From contig CAVRXS010000004.1 in NCBI GenBank assembly GCA_963725275.1, forward strand, positions 62,001-126,000: a stretch of 64,000 bases of DNA, written 5' to 3'. Position 1 is the stretch's first letter; the number at the start of each line of letters is the position of its first letter. The DNA is from Bog-756 sp963725275 (GTDB lineage: Bacteria; Actinomycetota; Acidimicrobiia; Acidimicrobiales; RAAP-2). Positions 1-9,121 of the stretch are shown here, piece by piece. Under the pieces are notes generated by a model. That model did not search any database. It was given only the letters and a program-made list of their open reading frames with translations, and was not told where the DNA came from. The position numbers and the translations under genes are program-made.

Positions 1-351
1 CCTTGCGTAGTCCCCGGGGAGCGGTAACCGCCGAGGCGTCATGGCGACAGCCAGGAGAGCCTCGTCCATTGCCACCTGCGCGGCGAGGCCAACGGACAGG
101 TGCGGCGCGGGGAGCGAGTCGGCGACCTCGCCGCGCCACAGGGCAGAGCCGACGAACAGGAAGGTGCGCGGTATCGCCCGGCTGGCTCGGATCAAGGCCC
201 GACGATGGAGAAAGCCGGCCGCGGCGCGGATCGGAACGGTCAAGCGATCGACGGCCGACGGACAAGCACTCTTGACCGTCGCGTCTATCGCTCCCTCGCT
301 CGTGTCACCGTTCCGGTCACCAGCCTCAGCGTCAAGCTCGGCCTCCCCCAT
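1..351 (-). CDS. N-terminal part of an unidentified protein leaving the left edge
   Basis: An open frame runs without a stop from an ATG at 351 down to base 1 (117 codons), so the gene continues outside the window. A good Shine-Dalgarno (GAGGAAGG) lies 5 bases before the ATG. Residues 1-30 are acidic and probably disordered. After that comes a region rich in Arg and Ala with a hydrophobic stretch (RTFLFVGSALW), then MDEALLAVAMTPRRLP. The style recalls the N-terminal extension of actinobacterial lipid-type alpha/beta hydrolases, but no catalytic motif lies in the visible part, so no function is assigned. It is divergent from the acyl-CoA synthetase starting at 466, so the 114 bases between them should hold both promoters. 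Confidence 0.6.
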   Translation of the reverse strand, partial: MGEAELDAEAGDRNGDTSEGAIDATVKSACPSAVDRLTVPIRAAAGFLHRRALIRASRAIPRTFLFVGSALWRGEVADSLPAPHLSVGLAAQVAMDEALLAVAMTPRRLPLPGDYAR

Positions 352-465
352 GGCGTCCTTCCTCACGTTGGCGCACACGCTCCGGCGGGTTCGCCACCTG
401 GGATACTACCTCTCGTACTCACGTCGCAGGCCGTCTGGGATGGTCAATCGAGAAATGGGGAGGCC

Positions 466-2082
466 GTGGAGTTCAACCTTGCCGATCTCTTCGAGAGCGT
501 GGTCGATCGGGTGGAGGCGGAAACCGCCATAGTGTCCGGCGCTCGACGGCTCGCCTATCTCGACTTGGATCGACGCGCCAATCGTCTCGCCCACTATTTC
601 GAGGGCGTCAACATCGGTCCCGGAGATCGCATCGGCGTCCAGCTGGCCAATGGAACCGAGTACATCGAGGTCATGCTGGCCTGCTTCAAGATCCGTGCCG
701 TTCCAATCAACGTCAATTATCGCTACGGGTCGGGGGACCTGGAGTACCTCTACCGGGATGCGGCACTTGTGGGTCTGGTCTTCCACAGTCGATTCGCCGA
801 CGCTGTGACCGGCGCACTCGGTGCCATGTCAGAGACACGTGGAATTCTCGAGGTTCCCGACGGCAGCGCCCCCTCGGGCATCGCGTTCGACTATGAGACG
901 GCACTGCAGTCGGCTCCGGCCACACGGGAGTTTCCTTCGCGGCGGTCCGACGACCTCTACTGCGTCTACACAGGTGGAACGACGGGGATGCCCAAGGGGG
1001 TTCTGTGGCGCCACGACGATATCTTCTTCGCCGCCATGGGTGGTGGTGACCCGTTGTCTTTGGGAAATCACATTGCAGATCCGCGTGAGCTTGCTGAACG
1101 GGTCCTCTGTCCTGGCATGATCGCGCTTGCCATCCCGCCGTTCATCCATGCGGCCGGGCACTGGTTGGCGTTCTCCACCATGTTCGGCGGAGGAAAGATC
1201 GTCACCCTCGAGAACGGCATCTTCGATCCATCGGAAGCGTGGCGGCTCGTAGAAGTCGAATCAGTCAACGTGATCGCGGTGGTCGGTGACGCTATGGCCC
1301 GCCCGCTGCTCGACGTGATCGCGGCCGAACCCGACCGTTACGACCTCTCGTCCCTTATCGCAGTGGGCTCGGGCGGTGCGCTGCTGTCGCCGTCTACGAA
1401 GGCCGAGCTGAGCCGGCTTCTGCCCGGGCGCGTCGTGGCCGATCGCTTCGGCTCTTCGGAGACCGGCCAGGTCGGCGGCGAGGCGCCGCCAGCGGACCCC
1501 TTCGGGCCGCCCCAACTGCACGTCGACGACCGGACGGATGTGTTCGATGGCGATCTCAACCCGATCCAGCCTGGCTCCGGTGCGATCGGGCGCCTGGCAA
1601 GGGGGGGACACGTCCCCATCGGCTACCTCGGTGACCCGTCCAAGTCGGCAGCGACGTTCGTCGAAGCGCGGTGGCAGCGCTGGGCGCTGCCAGGAGACTT
1701 GGCGTCAGTGCTGAGCGATGGGACCATCACCGTGCTCGGGAGAGGGTCGCTGTGCATCAACACGGGAGGTGAGAAGGTCTTTCCTGACGAAGTGGAGGCA
1801 GCGTTGAAGGGGCATGTGGATGTCCGGGACGTAGTCGTGGTGGGCGTTCCCGACAAACGCTACGGCGAGCAAGTCGTAGCTTTGGTACAGCCCAGGCCCG
1901 GATGCCGGATCGACACCGGAGCGTTGCGACAATACGGTCGCGACCGGCTGACGGGATACAAAGCGCCAAAGGCGATTGTCGTCGTCGACGAGATCGTGCG
2001 GTCACCGAGCGGCAAGCCGGACTATCCCTGGGCGCAATCGGTTGCTGCGTCGGCCGGCGCGGACGGCATACGGGCGGACTGA
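466..2082 (+). CDS. acyl-CoA synthetase (AMP-binding, FadD-like)
   Basis: Activates a carboxylic acid to an acyl-CoA through an acyl-adenylate. The GTG at 466 is chosen because GGGGAGG lies just before it and it gives 538 residues, the usual length; the frame stays open further upstream but has no family signal there. The AMP-binding P-loop is YTGGTTGMPKGV (about residues 168-179). A FGSSETG motif follows, then the hinge and C-terminal domain (GRGSLCINTGGEKVFPDEVE) with the catalytic lysine region SPSGKPDY near the end. The closest flavour is the actinobacterial FadD type used for steroid or branched acyl chains. The substrate is inferred only. It converges on the acyltransferase at 2141, which also suits a lipid role. 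Confidence 0.9.
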   Translation: MEFNLADLFESVVDRVEAETAIVSGARRLAYLDLDRRANRLAHYFEGVNIGPGDRIGVQLANGTEYIEVMLACFKIRAVPINVNYRYGSGDLEYLYRDAALVGLVFHSRFADAVTGALGAMSETRGILEVPDGSAPSGIAFDYETALQSAPATREFPSRRSDDLYCVYTGGTTGMPKGVLWRHDDIFFAAMGGGDPLSLGNHIADPRELAERVLCPGMIALAIPPFIHAAGHWLAFSTMFGGGKIVTLENGIFDPSEAWRLVEVESVNVIAVVGDAMARPLLDVIAAEPDRYDLSSLIAVGSGGALLSPSTKAELSRLLPGRVVADRFGSSETGQVGGEAPPADPFGPPQLHVDDRTDVFDGDLNPIQPGSGAIGRLARGGHVPIGYLGDPSKSAATFVEARWQRWALPGDLASVLSDGTITVLGRGSLCINTGGEKVFPDEVEAALKGHVDVRDVVVVGVPDKRYGEQVVALVQPRPGCRIDTGALRQYGRDRLTGYKAPKAIVVVDEIVRSPSGKPDYPWAQSVAASAGADGIRAD

Positions 2083-2086
2083 GGTG

Positions 2087-2107
2087 CGGCCAGAAATGGC
2101 CTGGCCG
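2087..2107. terminator. possible bidirectional terminator hairpin
   Basis: CGGCCAG (2087-2093) and CTGGCCG (2101-2107) form a 7-bp stem with a 7-base loop between the convergent stops at 2082 and 2141. There is no T-run, so intrinsic termination is only possible. Confidence 0.3.
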
Positions 2108-2140
2108 AGCCCGCGGATCACGCGGGGCATCGATGCACAG

Positions 2141-2968
2141 CTATCCAAGGATCGGAAAGCGGCGTTGAGCCGCGAGGCGATCGAGGGTCTCCTGCATGGT
2201 CCGGGTTACCTCTTCGTAGCACTGACGGACGATGGTGTCGTCCTCAGCGGCATCAGGACCGTACATGGGCCAGTGAATCGGTTGACACAGCTCCACGGTG
2301 ATCTTCGCAGGAAGCGGCCACGTCGGGATCCCCCCTGGAACGATCCCGAACGGTGGCCCGAATACGAGTGGCATGACTTTGATGCGGAACAGACGATCGA
2401 GCCCGAGGTGTTTGGCGACGTGCTGTCCGCGACTGAGAACGATGAGCGTCTCATGGGAGCCTACGGACACAGCGGGAACGACCGGAACCTGTGTGCGGAG
2501 GGCGAGTCGGACGAAGCCGCGCCGGTCTCCGAACTCGATGCGGTTGCGCTCCCACCAAGGTCGGAACACTTCATAGTCACCACCCGGGTAGTCGATGAGG
2601 ATCCCGTCGCCGCGGAGGATCTCCTCCGCATCACTGGGCCCGGCTTCGATTGCGCCAGCGCGTTTCAACAGCGCACCGACGCCGGGAATCCCAAGCAAGA
2701 ACTGGTGGAAGAGTGCGTAGATGGGTTCGTCTTCACCTCGTTCGCGCCACCATGCGGTCAAGAGAACAGGGATGTCAGGCGGCATCTGACCTCCCGAATG
2801 GTTGCCGACCACGAGGAAAGGCCCGGTGTCTGGTAGCCGATCGAACCCTCTCACTTCCGACCGAAAATACGCCGCGTACAGTTCGAGAATCGGTCGGAGA
2901 GAGCGAAGGAAGTCAGGGTCACGGGTCGAACCGACCCCTGACGGGGTGGCATGGCCGATGTCACTCAT
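2141..2968 (-). CDS. lysophospholipid acyltransferase family protein (PlsC-like)
   Basis: Probably transfers an acyl chain to a glycerolipid or related acceptor at the membrane. It has 275 residues from the ATG at 2968; an in-frame start at 3010 is also possible because neither has a strong ribosome site. The acyltransferase block is VVGNHSGGQMPPD (about residues 53-65). Its spacing from His57 to Asp65 is wider than the canonical HX4D and is typical of the diacylglycerol-acyltransferase-like branch. A GILIDYPGGDYEVFRPW block follows, equivalent to the glycerolipid-binding FPEG motif, then VPVVPAVSVGSHET. It is convergent with the acyl-CoA synthetase, so the two could supply and use the same acyl-CoA, though they are not co-transcribed. 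Confidence 0.82.
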   Translation of the reverse strand: MSDIGHATPSGVGSTRDPDFLRSLRPILELYAAYFRSEVRGFDRLPDTGPFLVVGNHSGGQMPPDIPVLLTAWWRERGEDEPIYALFHQFLLGIPGVGALLKRAGAIEAGPSDAEEILRGDGILIDYPGGDYEVFRPWWERNRIEFGDRRGFVRLALRTQVPVVPAVSVGSHETLIVLSRGQHVAKHLGLDRLFRIKVMPLVFGPPFGIVPGGIPTWPLPAKITVELCQPIHWPMYGPDAAEDDTIVRQCYEEVTRTMQETLDRLAAQRRFPILG

Positions 2969-3418
2969 TCCTGAACTATGCACCAGCCTTGGCCAGCGGC
3001 ACTCATCCAAGAGTACGAGAGGCAGTGAGCGAACCGAGTTCGACCCCGAAAACGGGGGGCGAGGAGCCCCGGATCTCGACGGGTCCTCTTGGGCAGGATG
3101 TGACTCTTGGCCCTAGCGAACCGACAGCTGCAGGCCCACCATGTCGGTAGGCGATGTTGAAGGGGGATGGTCATGAGCGTACGAGCCGATGAGCGGATGG
3201 CAGTCAAGAGGGGTCAAGTCAGCCAGCCCGACCGTGTGCGTTTGGTGTTGGGCCTCCTGGAGGCTGGCCCCCAGTTCAGATTCCGTGAGGACAAGGATTT
3301 TCCTGAGAAAGTGACCGCACCCGTTGGACCGAAGCGGGTTCAACGGGGATTCGCGAGCACGGGCGGATCCGGACCCTCTGAGAGCCGAGGAGCCGGATAA
3401 GGGATCGTTTCGCTGGCC
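2969..3418. other. intergenic stretch with no supported gene
   Basis: Short frames exist here (for example 3167-3400 on the + strand after a GAAGGGGG) but none shows a domain, conserved motif or convincing composition. It leads into repeat copy A. Confidence 0.5.
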
Positions 3419-3540
3419 AGGAGCTCCCCGGAATCCTTAGCAAAAGCAACAATGTGGGAAATCCGGACCGACAGCGTGGGAAATGGCGATCCTACGGTCG
3501 TCGTTCACGCAGGTGAGCGGGGTTTTGTCGGTAGCCCACT
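3419..3540 (+). repeat. dispersed intergenic repeat, copy A
   Basis: About 122 bases shared with copies near 7.5, 7.64 and 14.23 kb. Landmarks in order: GGAGCTCCCCGGAATC, TTAGCAAAAGCAACAATG, GTGGGAAATCCGGACC, a second GTGGGAAATGG 20 bases later, CCGTTCA-like sequence, then GGGTTTTGTCGGTAGCCCACT. It is full length and sits about 560 bases before the Calx-beta/IPT gene. Confidence 0.8.
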
Positions 3541-3670
3541 CAGACCAACGACCGACCGACTCACTCAACTCACCGACTGACTGACTGAACCAACCAGCAA
3601 CCAACCAGCACCCAACCAGCACCCAACCAAGGGACGTCGACAGAACCGGAGGGACGCTCCGACAAAACCA
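3541..3670 (+). repeat. low-complexity tetranucleotide tract after copy A
   Basis: Irregular runs of ACTC, GACC, GACTG and AACCAGC units fill 3541-3630. An inverted CCGACAAAAC at 3658-3667 is the reverse complement of GTTTTGTCGG in copy A, so the tract is bracketed by a 10-bp inverted repeat. A similar ACTC tract follows copy D. Confidence 0.6.
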
Positions 3671-4099
3671 ATTCCCATTGTGCCCGAATTGGCGCCGACG
3701 GGGGGTCGTTCGAAGCGGTGCTTCGCAGCCATTTCAGTGTGGTGTCACCTCAGAATGACCGGCGGTGGCCGCCGGATATCAACGCTCTGGGCGCGCTTCA
3801 GCCGCTGGTGTGACCACAGCAGGAACCTGCGATCGTCACGCGGTCAGAGGGGGTTCGGGTTGGCTGGTGGCGTCGGATTCGAAGTCCGTGACGGCCGTGG
3901 TCGGCACCAGTCGCCGTTGGTGATGGGTATGGTCACGCAGCGTGGCAAGCTGAGCACAGGCGCCGACAACGATTGACGGCCGTACCCTCACATGCTTCGA
4001 TGCCGAAGGTCCCTGCTGGCGCGTTGTGTGGGGCTTTCCGTTGCTGCCGGTCGGGCTCGCGCGAGCGACGCCGGGCGTGGGCGGAGAAGGGTGGCGAAC

Positions 4100-7000
4100 A
4101 TGCCTCGACAGTCCCGGCTCAGGCAATGGGCCATCGTCCCTGCCGCATTCACTGCCGCGCTCATCGGCCTGCCTGGGACGTCCGGTTTCGCCGGGCCTGC
4201 CCATCCGGCCGCGCATCGCGCCACAATGCGTGGTTCCGCTCAACTGCCCGTCTCGGCTGTACCGCCAGGTGATCGGGCGCTCGCCGGCGGTTCGGGAACA
4301 GCCGCCGGCCGCGACGCGCCAACGCAGGAAACGGCAACGCCGGGCAGGGTCCAGCAACTGGCCGGTCAGGCCGGTTACGGATTCGACACGACTGGCAACA
4401 TCTCGCTCACCACCACGGTCACCGTCCCCACGCTGCAGTGTTCGGCCGTGCCGCTCTCTGAACGGAACGCCCAACCTGGCCTGCAGCTCTCGCTCGAGAT
4501 TGGTGGCCAGTATGTGATGGTGCAGTCCTACTGCGCCGCCGGCGGTTCGCCCGGCTCGTACCAGCAGTACAGCATCCTCAACGTGTCGCTGTCTGGGATC
4601 CCCTACCAGTCGACCGGCTATATGGCCACGGTCCCCGGCCGCCAGATCCAGCTGTCCGAGACGGCCAGCGCCGGAACCTTGGTGGCATCGATTGAGGACC
4701 CGGTCTCGCACTTCTCGCAGTCGTGGACGGTCACCGGCACCTTCGCCGGCGCATTCGTCGGTGTCCTCGACTACTCCGAGTCTTCGTCGGGGGGGGTACC
4801 GCCCTACACCCCAGTCACCTTTGGCTCCACCCTCGTCAACGGGTCGGCGCTGGGCAGCTATCTGACCAGCATCCCGTCCACGAACTTCGCCCAGCAGAAC
4901 TCGGTCTTCGGCGAGACACTGCAGGATCAGACCTCGTCGATCGGTTCCGGGTCCAGCTTCACCATTACCAACGCCAATCTGACCCTTCCAACGGTGTCGG
5001 TCTCGACGACGACAGATGGGGTGGAGCGTCCCGCGACCGGCACTGCCATCCTCACCTTCACGGTGGCTCTCTCGTTCGCCAGCACTTCACCGGTGTATCT
5101 CGACTACGCAACGACCGATGACGGAGCTGTCGCCGGAACCGACTACACAGCAACCAATGGCACCCTGACTTTCTCGCCGGGCTCCACCAGCCAAACTGTC
5201 CCAGTCACAGTGCTGTCCGGACCGGAGTCGTCCGGCGGTGAGCTCGACTTGCTCCTTGCCATCGCGAATCCAAGTTATGCCTACAACCCGCCCGGGTCGG
5301 CGGGGGTGGGCCGGATCTTCACTGGACCCACCGTGCTCAAGGTCATCCCCGACGTCGTCCCACTCACTGGGGGCGGCCCCATGATCCTCCAAGGAGTCTT
5401 CTTCGGCCCGGCCGGGTCGGCGGACACAGTGAAGCTCTGCAACTCGGGGTGCATCCAGGCCTCGTCGAGCAAAGTCGTGTCGGACACCAGCATCACCCTG
5501 GTCGTGCCGAACCTCTCCTCGATCGACCCGTCGGGGACGGCGCCGTTCGCCGCCGACACGGTGGTCACCGACGCCCACGCGGTGTCGAGCCCACTCGGTG
5601 TCGCCGACCAGGTCCAGGTGGGGTGCAATCAGGTCGCCAACCAGACCGACGGCGCATGGAGCTATTCGGGGTGCGTCAACCAGGTCGACAGCACGGATGC
5701 TGTCACGGACCAGCGCTCCCAGCTGGACGGGCTGGAGGTTTCGGCATCACCGTTTGACAAGGTCGACTACTCCGACGGTGGCTTGGGTGGAGACGCGGTC
5801 ACCTCGACCGGGAACTCGACAGTCTCCCTCGACCTCGCCGGCCAGCTCGTGCCCATCTTCAAAGGCATGATCGACCAGCAGTTGAACGGGGCTGTCACCT
5901 TCATCCCACCCGGAGGGACGCAGGTCGAGGGCATGGCGCTGACCGGGCCGGTGACCCTCACCCCGGGGCCCATAGGCCAGGCAACCGGGAGCGGCTCGGT
6001 CACCCTGCCGCCGTGGCTCGGATCGCTCAGCGCCACCATGACCTTCACCACCTCGGCCACCGGAGGGTTGTCCAATCTCAGACTGACGTTCGGTCAGGCG
6101 AATCTTGCCGATCTGGTCAACCTGTCCGGAGTAACCATGAGTTGGTCCTCCCAGAGCGGCTGGCAGCTCAACGGCACGGCCAGCATCGGAGGCGGAGCGA
6201 CCGACAGTGGCCCGGTCAACGGTTCGGTCACCTACGTCGACAACACGCTCCAAGCGGCCAGGGTGACGATCCCCGGCAGTGTGTCGGTGTTCGGGTTGTT
6301 CACCGCATCGGAGCTCAGCTTCGTGTACGGCAGCAAGACGGGGTGGTCCGCCAACGCGACGCTGTCCCCGAACGACGGTGGGGCGTCGATGACCTTCGCC
6401 GCCACCGTTGACGCCAGCGGTAAGGTCACCAAGGCGAGCTTGGAGCTGGACTCCAGGTCCAGCCCGGTGGAAGTGGAGGGGGCCATAGCGGTCCAGGTGT
6501 TCCGCCTCGACTACAGCGGCGGGGTCTGGACCGCGTCGGGCACCCTCCCGGTTGGCGAGAAGGGATCGGTGGTCGGCACAATCACCGTGGTCAACGGGGT
6601 GGTGCAGAGCGGGTCGCTTACCCTGACCAAACTCAAGTTTGGCGGCGGGTGGCTCACCCTCAAGAAGGCCACCTTGACCTACGCCCAGACAAGCGGCCAA
6701 CAGCTCTGGACCGGATCCATCGACCTGCGGCTCGAAGCTGAGGTGGCGCCGATCTACGGGCTCCAGGTGGCTTGGGAGTCGATCAACGGCCTGGTCAGCG
6801 CTGGCGGAATTGGTCTGGTCGGTAATGTGCCGATCCCTCTTCCCGGGCTGTTCATCAACCAGGTAGGTGGGGAACTCGAGTGGACGCCACCACCGACCCA
6901 TCTGAAAGAGGCACACGTCACGATCGGCCTCGGACCGCTGACCTCCGCCGGGCAGCTGGCCTCCCTCGACGGCAAGTTCACCCACGACGAGCCGCCGCCT

Positions 7001-7375
7001 CCCCTCGTACCGTCATACACCTTCAGCGGCGCGCTCACCGTCTTCGGCGCCCCGCTCGGCAGCGCGTCCGCCAGTCTCAACGACAACGGGGTGACAACCC
7101 TCACATTGACCCTCGGTCCCGGCGGCGGGATACCGCTGAAGGTGGGACCGGTCACTCTCACCGGCCAGTTGACGGGCTCCTTCTCCGCGACGGTCTTCAC
7201 CGTTGACGGCACCGGCTCGATCGCCCTGCAAGGGGAAGGGACCTTCTCGGCGACGATCCACATCGACAAACACGGAGCCTGGGCCTGTGACGGGAGCGCC
7301 AAGGGGTTCAGCTGGACCTGGGGCCAGAGTCTCCCGGTTCTCCAACCTGCCGGTCACTGCGTCCCGACCCCCTAG
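4100..7375 (+). CDS. very large secreted protein with Calx-beta and IPT/TIG domains
   Basis: A 1,091-residue exported protein, probably a surface or extracellular matrix factor. The ATG at 4100 is chosen because it opens a signal peptide: basic MPRQSRLRQ, then a hydrophobic core ending near GTSGFAG. In order after the signal: a region of unknown fold with paired cysteines; a Calx-beta domain around residues 295-400 (DYATTDDGAVAGTDYTA); an IPT-like segment (VIPDVVPLTGGGPMILQG); then about 550 residues of repetitive, Gly/Ser/Thr-rich beta strands. No cell-wall anchor or C-terminal membrane helix is visible, so it is probably released or held non-covalently. It stands alone, flanked by repeat copies A and B. 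Adhesion is an inference from domain type only. Confidence 0.8.
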   Translation: MPRQSRLRQWAIVPAAFTAALIGLPGTSGFAGPAHPAAHRATMRGSAQLPVSAVPPGDRALAGGSGTAAGRDAPTQETATPGRVQQLAGQAGYGFDTTGNISLTTTVTVPTLQCSAVPLSERNAQPGLQLSLEIGGQYVMVQSYCAAGGSPGSYQQYSILNVSLSGIPYQSTGYMATVPGRQIQLSETASAGTLVASIEDPVSHFSQSWTVTGTFAGAFVGVLDYSESSSGGVPPYTPVTFGSTLVNGSALGSYLTSIPSTNFAQQNSVFGETLQDQTSSIGSGSSFTITNANLTLPTVSVSTTTDGVERPATGTAILTFTVALSFASTSPVYLDYATTDDGAVAGTDYTATNGTLTFSPGSTSQTVPVTVLSGPESSGGELDLLLAIANPSYAYNPPGSAGVGRIFTGPTVLKVIPDVVPLTGGGPMILQGVFFGPAGSADTVKLCNSGCIQASSSKVVSDTSITLVVPNLSSIDPSGTAPFAADTVVTDAHAVSSPLGVADQVQVGCNQVANQTDGAWSYSGCVNQVDSTDAVTDQRSQLDGLEVSASPFDKVDYSDGGLGGDAVTSTGNSTVSLDLAGQLVPIFKGMIDQQLNGAVTFIPPGGTQVEGMALTGPVTLTPGPIGQATGSGSVTLPPWLGSLSATMTFTTSATGGLSNLRLTFGQANLADLVNLSGVTMSWSSQSGWQLNGTASIGGGATDSGPVNGSVTYVDNTLQAARVTIPGSVSVFGLFTASELSFVYGSKTGWSANATLSPNDGGASMTFAATVDASGKVTKASLELDSRSSPVEVEGAIAVQVFRLDYSGGVWTASGTLPVGEKGSVVGTITVVNGVVQSGSLTLTKLKFGGGWLTLKKATLTYAQTSGQQLWTGSIDLRLEAEVAPIYGLQVAWESINGLVSAGGIGLVGNVPIPLPGLFINQVGGELEWTPPPTHLKEAHVTIGLGPLTSAGQLASLDGKFTHDEPPPPLVPSYTFSGALTVFGAPLGSASASLNDNGVTTLTLTLGPGGGIPLKVGPVTLTGQLTGSFSATVFTVDGTGSIALQGEGTFSATIHIDKHGAWACDGSAKGFSWTWGQSLPVLQPAGHCVPTP

Positions 7376-7475
7376 GCCCACTCTCCGCTCGATGGTGACC
7401 GCGTCGACCTGCAACCGACGATCCTGGGTACAGATGCGTTCGATCTCAGACATGGAATGACTGGACAGGATGACC

Positions 7476-7562
7476 GTCAATAGCGTGGGAAATGGTGATC
7501 CCCGGGTCACCGTTCAAACGACTGGGTTTTGTCGGTAGTCCACCAAGGGGTCCCGACAAAAC
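7476..7562 (+). repeat. dispersed intergenic repeat, copy B (partial, right half)
   Basis: Carries AATAGCGTGGGAAATGG, GATCCCCGGGTCACCGTTCA and GGGTTTTGTCGGTAGTCCAC, but lacks the left half seen in copies A, C and D. Its right end is an exact hairpin: GTTTTGTCGG (7526-7535) pairs with CCGACAAAAC (7553-7562). Confidence 0.75.
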
Positions 7563-7641
7563 GGTGCCTCATCAGTCGACAAAACTCGATGTCATGTGAC
7601 GGATTACAGGCCAACTTGGGACCCAACCAGGATCCTCGCAT

Positions 7642-7738
7642 AATCGTTAGCAAAGGCAACAATGTGGGAAATCCGGACCCATAGCGTGGAAAATGGACTC
7701 GAACACGCGCCTATCACCCCTGGATAGCTGGGTTTTGT
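7642..7738 (+). repeat. dispersed intergenic repeat, copy C, left part
   Basis: Matches copies A and D from ATCGTTAGCAAAGGCAACAA through both GTGGGAAAT-type units (the second altered to GTGGAAAATGG) to GGTTTTGT. It is interrupted exactly there by the ISL3 element and resumes at 9810. Confidence 0.8.
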
Positions 7739-7764
7739 GGCTCTACTGACTGATCCGTGGGTCA
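7739..7764 (+). repeat. left terminal inverted repeat of the ISL3 element
   Basis: 26 bases matching the reverse complement of 9784-9809 except at the seventh base (A against C). Confidence 0.9.
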
Positions 7765-7852
7765 CTTGAGCACCCCCTGACGCGAGCAACGCCAGCCCCC
7801 GCCTACGTTTTCGGACTGTTCGAAGGTTCGAAGACAGGGCAAGGAGGATGGC

Positions 7853-9121
7853 GTGCTCGGTGCCAACGTATGGCGTCGCGTGCTCGGTGTCGACCGGGCG
7901 ACGGTGATCGAGGAAATCGACTTCGATGAGGAGTCCGAAACCGTGGTGGTCCACGTGCGGCCGCGGCGTGCGACCAAGCGCCGGTGTGGACGCTGCGGGG
8001 TGCGTGCTCCCGGCTATGACCAGGGCGAGGGCAGGCGCAACTGGCGGGCGCTCGATCTCGGGACCATGCAGTGCTTCCTCCAGGCCGACTCTCCAAGAGT
8101 GAACTGTCCCGACCACGGCCCGACCGTTGCCCAGGTGCCCTGGGCCCGCCATGGAGCCGGGCATACCCGGTTCTTCGACGACCAGGTGGCCTGGCTGGTC
8201 ACCCACACCGCCAAGTCGACGGTCTGTGAGCTGATGCGGATCGCCTGGCGGACCGTCGGTTCGATCATCGACCGGGTGGTGGCCGACGGCCGTGCCGCCC
8301 ATGACCCCTTCTCCGGTCTCGTTCGCATCGGCATCGACGAGATCAGCTACAAGAAGGGGCACCGCTACCTGACCATCGTCGTCGACCACGACAGCGGGAG
8401 GCTGGTGTGGGCGGCCGTCGGACGGGACAAGAAGACGCTCAACGGCTTCTTCGACCTGCTGGGTGAGGAGCGGTCCGAACAGATCTCCCTGGTCAGCGCC
8501 GATGGAGCCGGATGGATCGCCACGGTGGTGGCCGAGCGGGCACCCAATGCCACCCTCTGCATCGACGCCTTTCACGTGGTGCAGTGGGCCACCGAGGCGC
8601 TGGATGAGGTGCGCCGCCAAGTGTGGAACGAGGCGAGGAAGGGCGGCATGTCCGGACATGCCAACGAGCTGAAGGGCTGTCGCTATGCCCTGTGGCGGAA
8701 CCCCGAGGACCTGACCCCCCGCCAGGCCGGCAAGCTCGCCTGGATCGCCAAGGTGAACACCAAGCTCTACCGGGCCTACCTGATGAAAGAGCAGTTGCGC
8801 CTGGCCATCAGGAAGAAGGGCGTGCTGGCCCTTGCCATGTTGGACGGCTGGCTGGACTGGGCCCAGCGTTGCCGGATCCCGGCCTTCGTCGAGCTCGGCC
8901 GCAAGGTCAGAAAGAACATCGCCGGCATCGAGGCGGCCATGCTCAACGACCTGTCGAACGCACTCATCGAATCGACCAACACCAAGATCCGGGTCCTGCA
9001 CCGCATGGCCTTCGGGTTCGCCAAGCCCGAGCACCTGATCGCCCTCGCCCTGCTCGACCGCGGTGGCTACTGCCCGCCGCTGCCGGGGCGTTCTCTATCT
9101 ACGCTTGCGGCGCTTGCCTGA
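7853..9121 (+). CDS. ISL3-family transposase
   Basis: DDE transposase of 422 residues that moves the surrounding element. The GTG at 7853 follows AAGGAGG (7841-7847) with five bases of spacing; the ATG at 7848 is out of frame. An N-terminal zinc ribbon uses CGRC (about 45-48) and CPDHG (about 85-89). Catalytic residues fit Asp162 in IGIDEISYKKG, Asp217 in SADGAG and the Glu in LIESTNTK near residue 373. Length and motif order are those of ISL3 transposases. Its 3' end overlaps the end of the convergent passenger gene by 27 bases. It appears intact and is presumably functional. Confidence 0.93.
   Translation: MLGANVWRRVLGVDRATVIEEIDFDEESETVVVHVRPRRATKRRCGRCGVRAPGYDQGEGRRNWRALDLGTMQCFLQADSPRVNCPDHGPTVAQVPWARHGAGHTRFFDDQVAWLVTHTAKSTVCELMRIAWRTVGSIIDRVVADGRAAHDPFSGLVRIGIDEISYKKGHRYLTIVVDHDSGRLVWAAVGRDKKTLNGFFDLLGEERSEQISLVSADGAGWIATVVAERAPNATLCIDAFHVVQWATEALDEVRRQVWNEARKGGMSGHANELKGCRYALWRNPEDLTPRQAGKLAWIAKVNTKLYRAYLMKEQLRLAIRKKGVLALAMLDGWLDWAQRCRIPAFVELGRKVRKNIAGIEAAMLNDLSNALIESTNTKIRVLHRMAFGFAKPEHLIALALLDRGGYCPPLPGRSLSTLAALA

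Noticed and set aside
3167..3400. 77-residue open frame after a GAAGGGGG site
   Set aside because: No conserved motif or domain, and GC-rich DNA gives many such frames.
3541..3670. Repeats near 3.5 and 14.35 kb as a CRISPR array
   Set aside because: Units are four-base tracts without regular spacers and no cas genes are present.
5747..6985. 412-residue - strand frame inside the Calx-beta/IPT gene
   Set aside because: Opposite-strand shadow of a repetitive GC-rich coding region.
7604..9034. 476-residue frame on the - strand across the ISL3 transposase
   Set aside because: It is the antisense shadow of the transposase and has no independent motifs.
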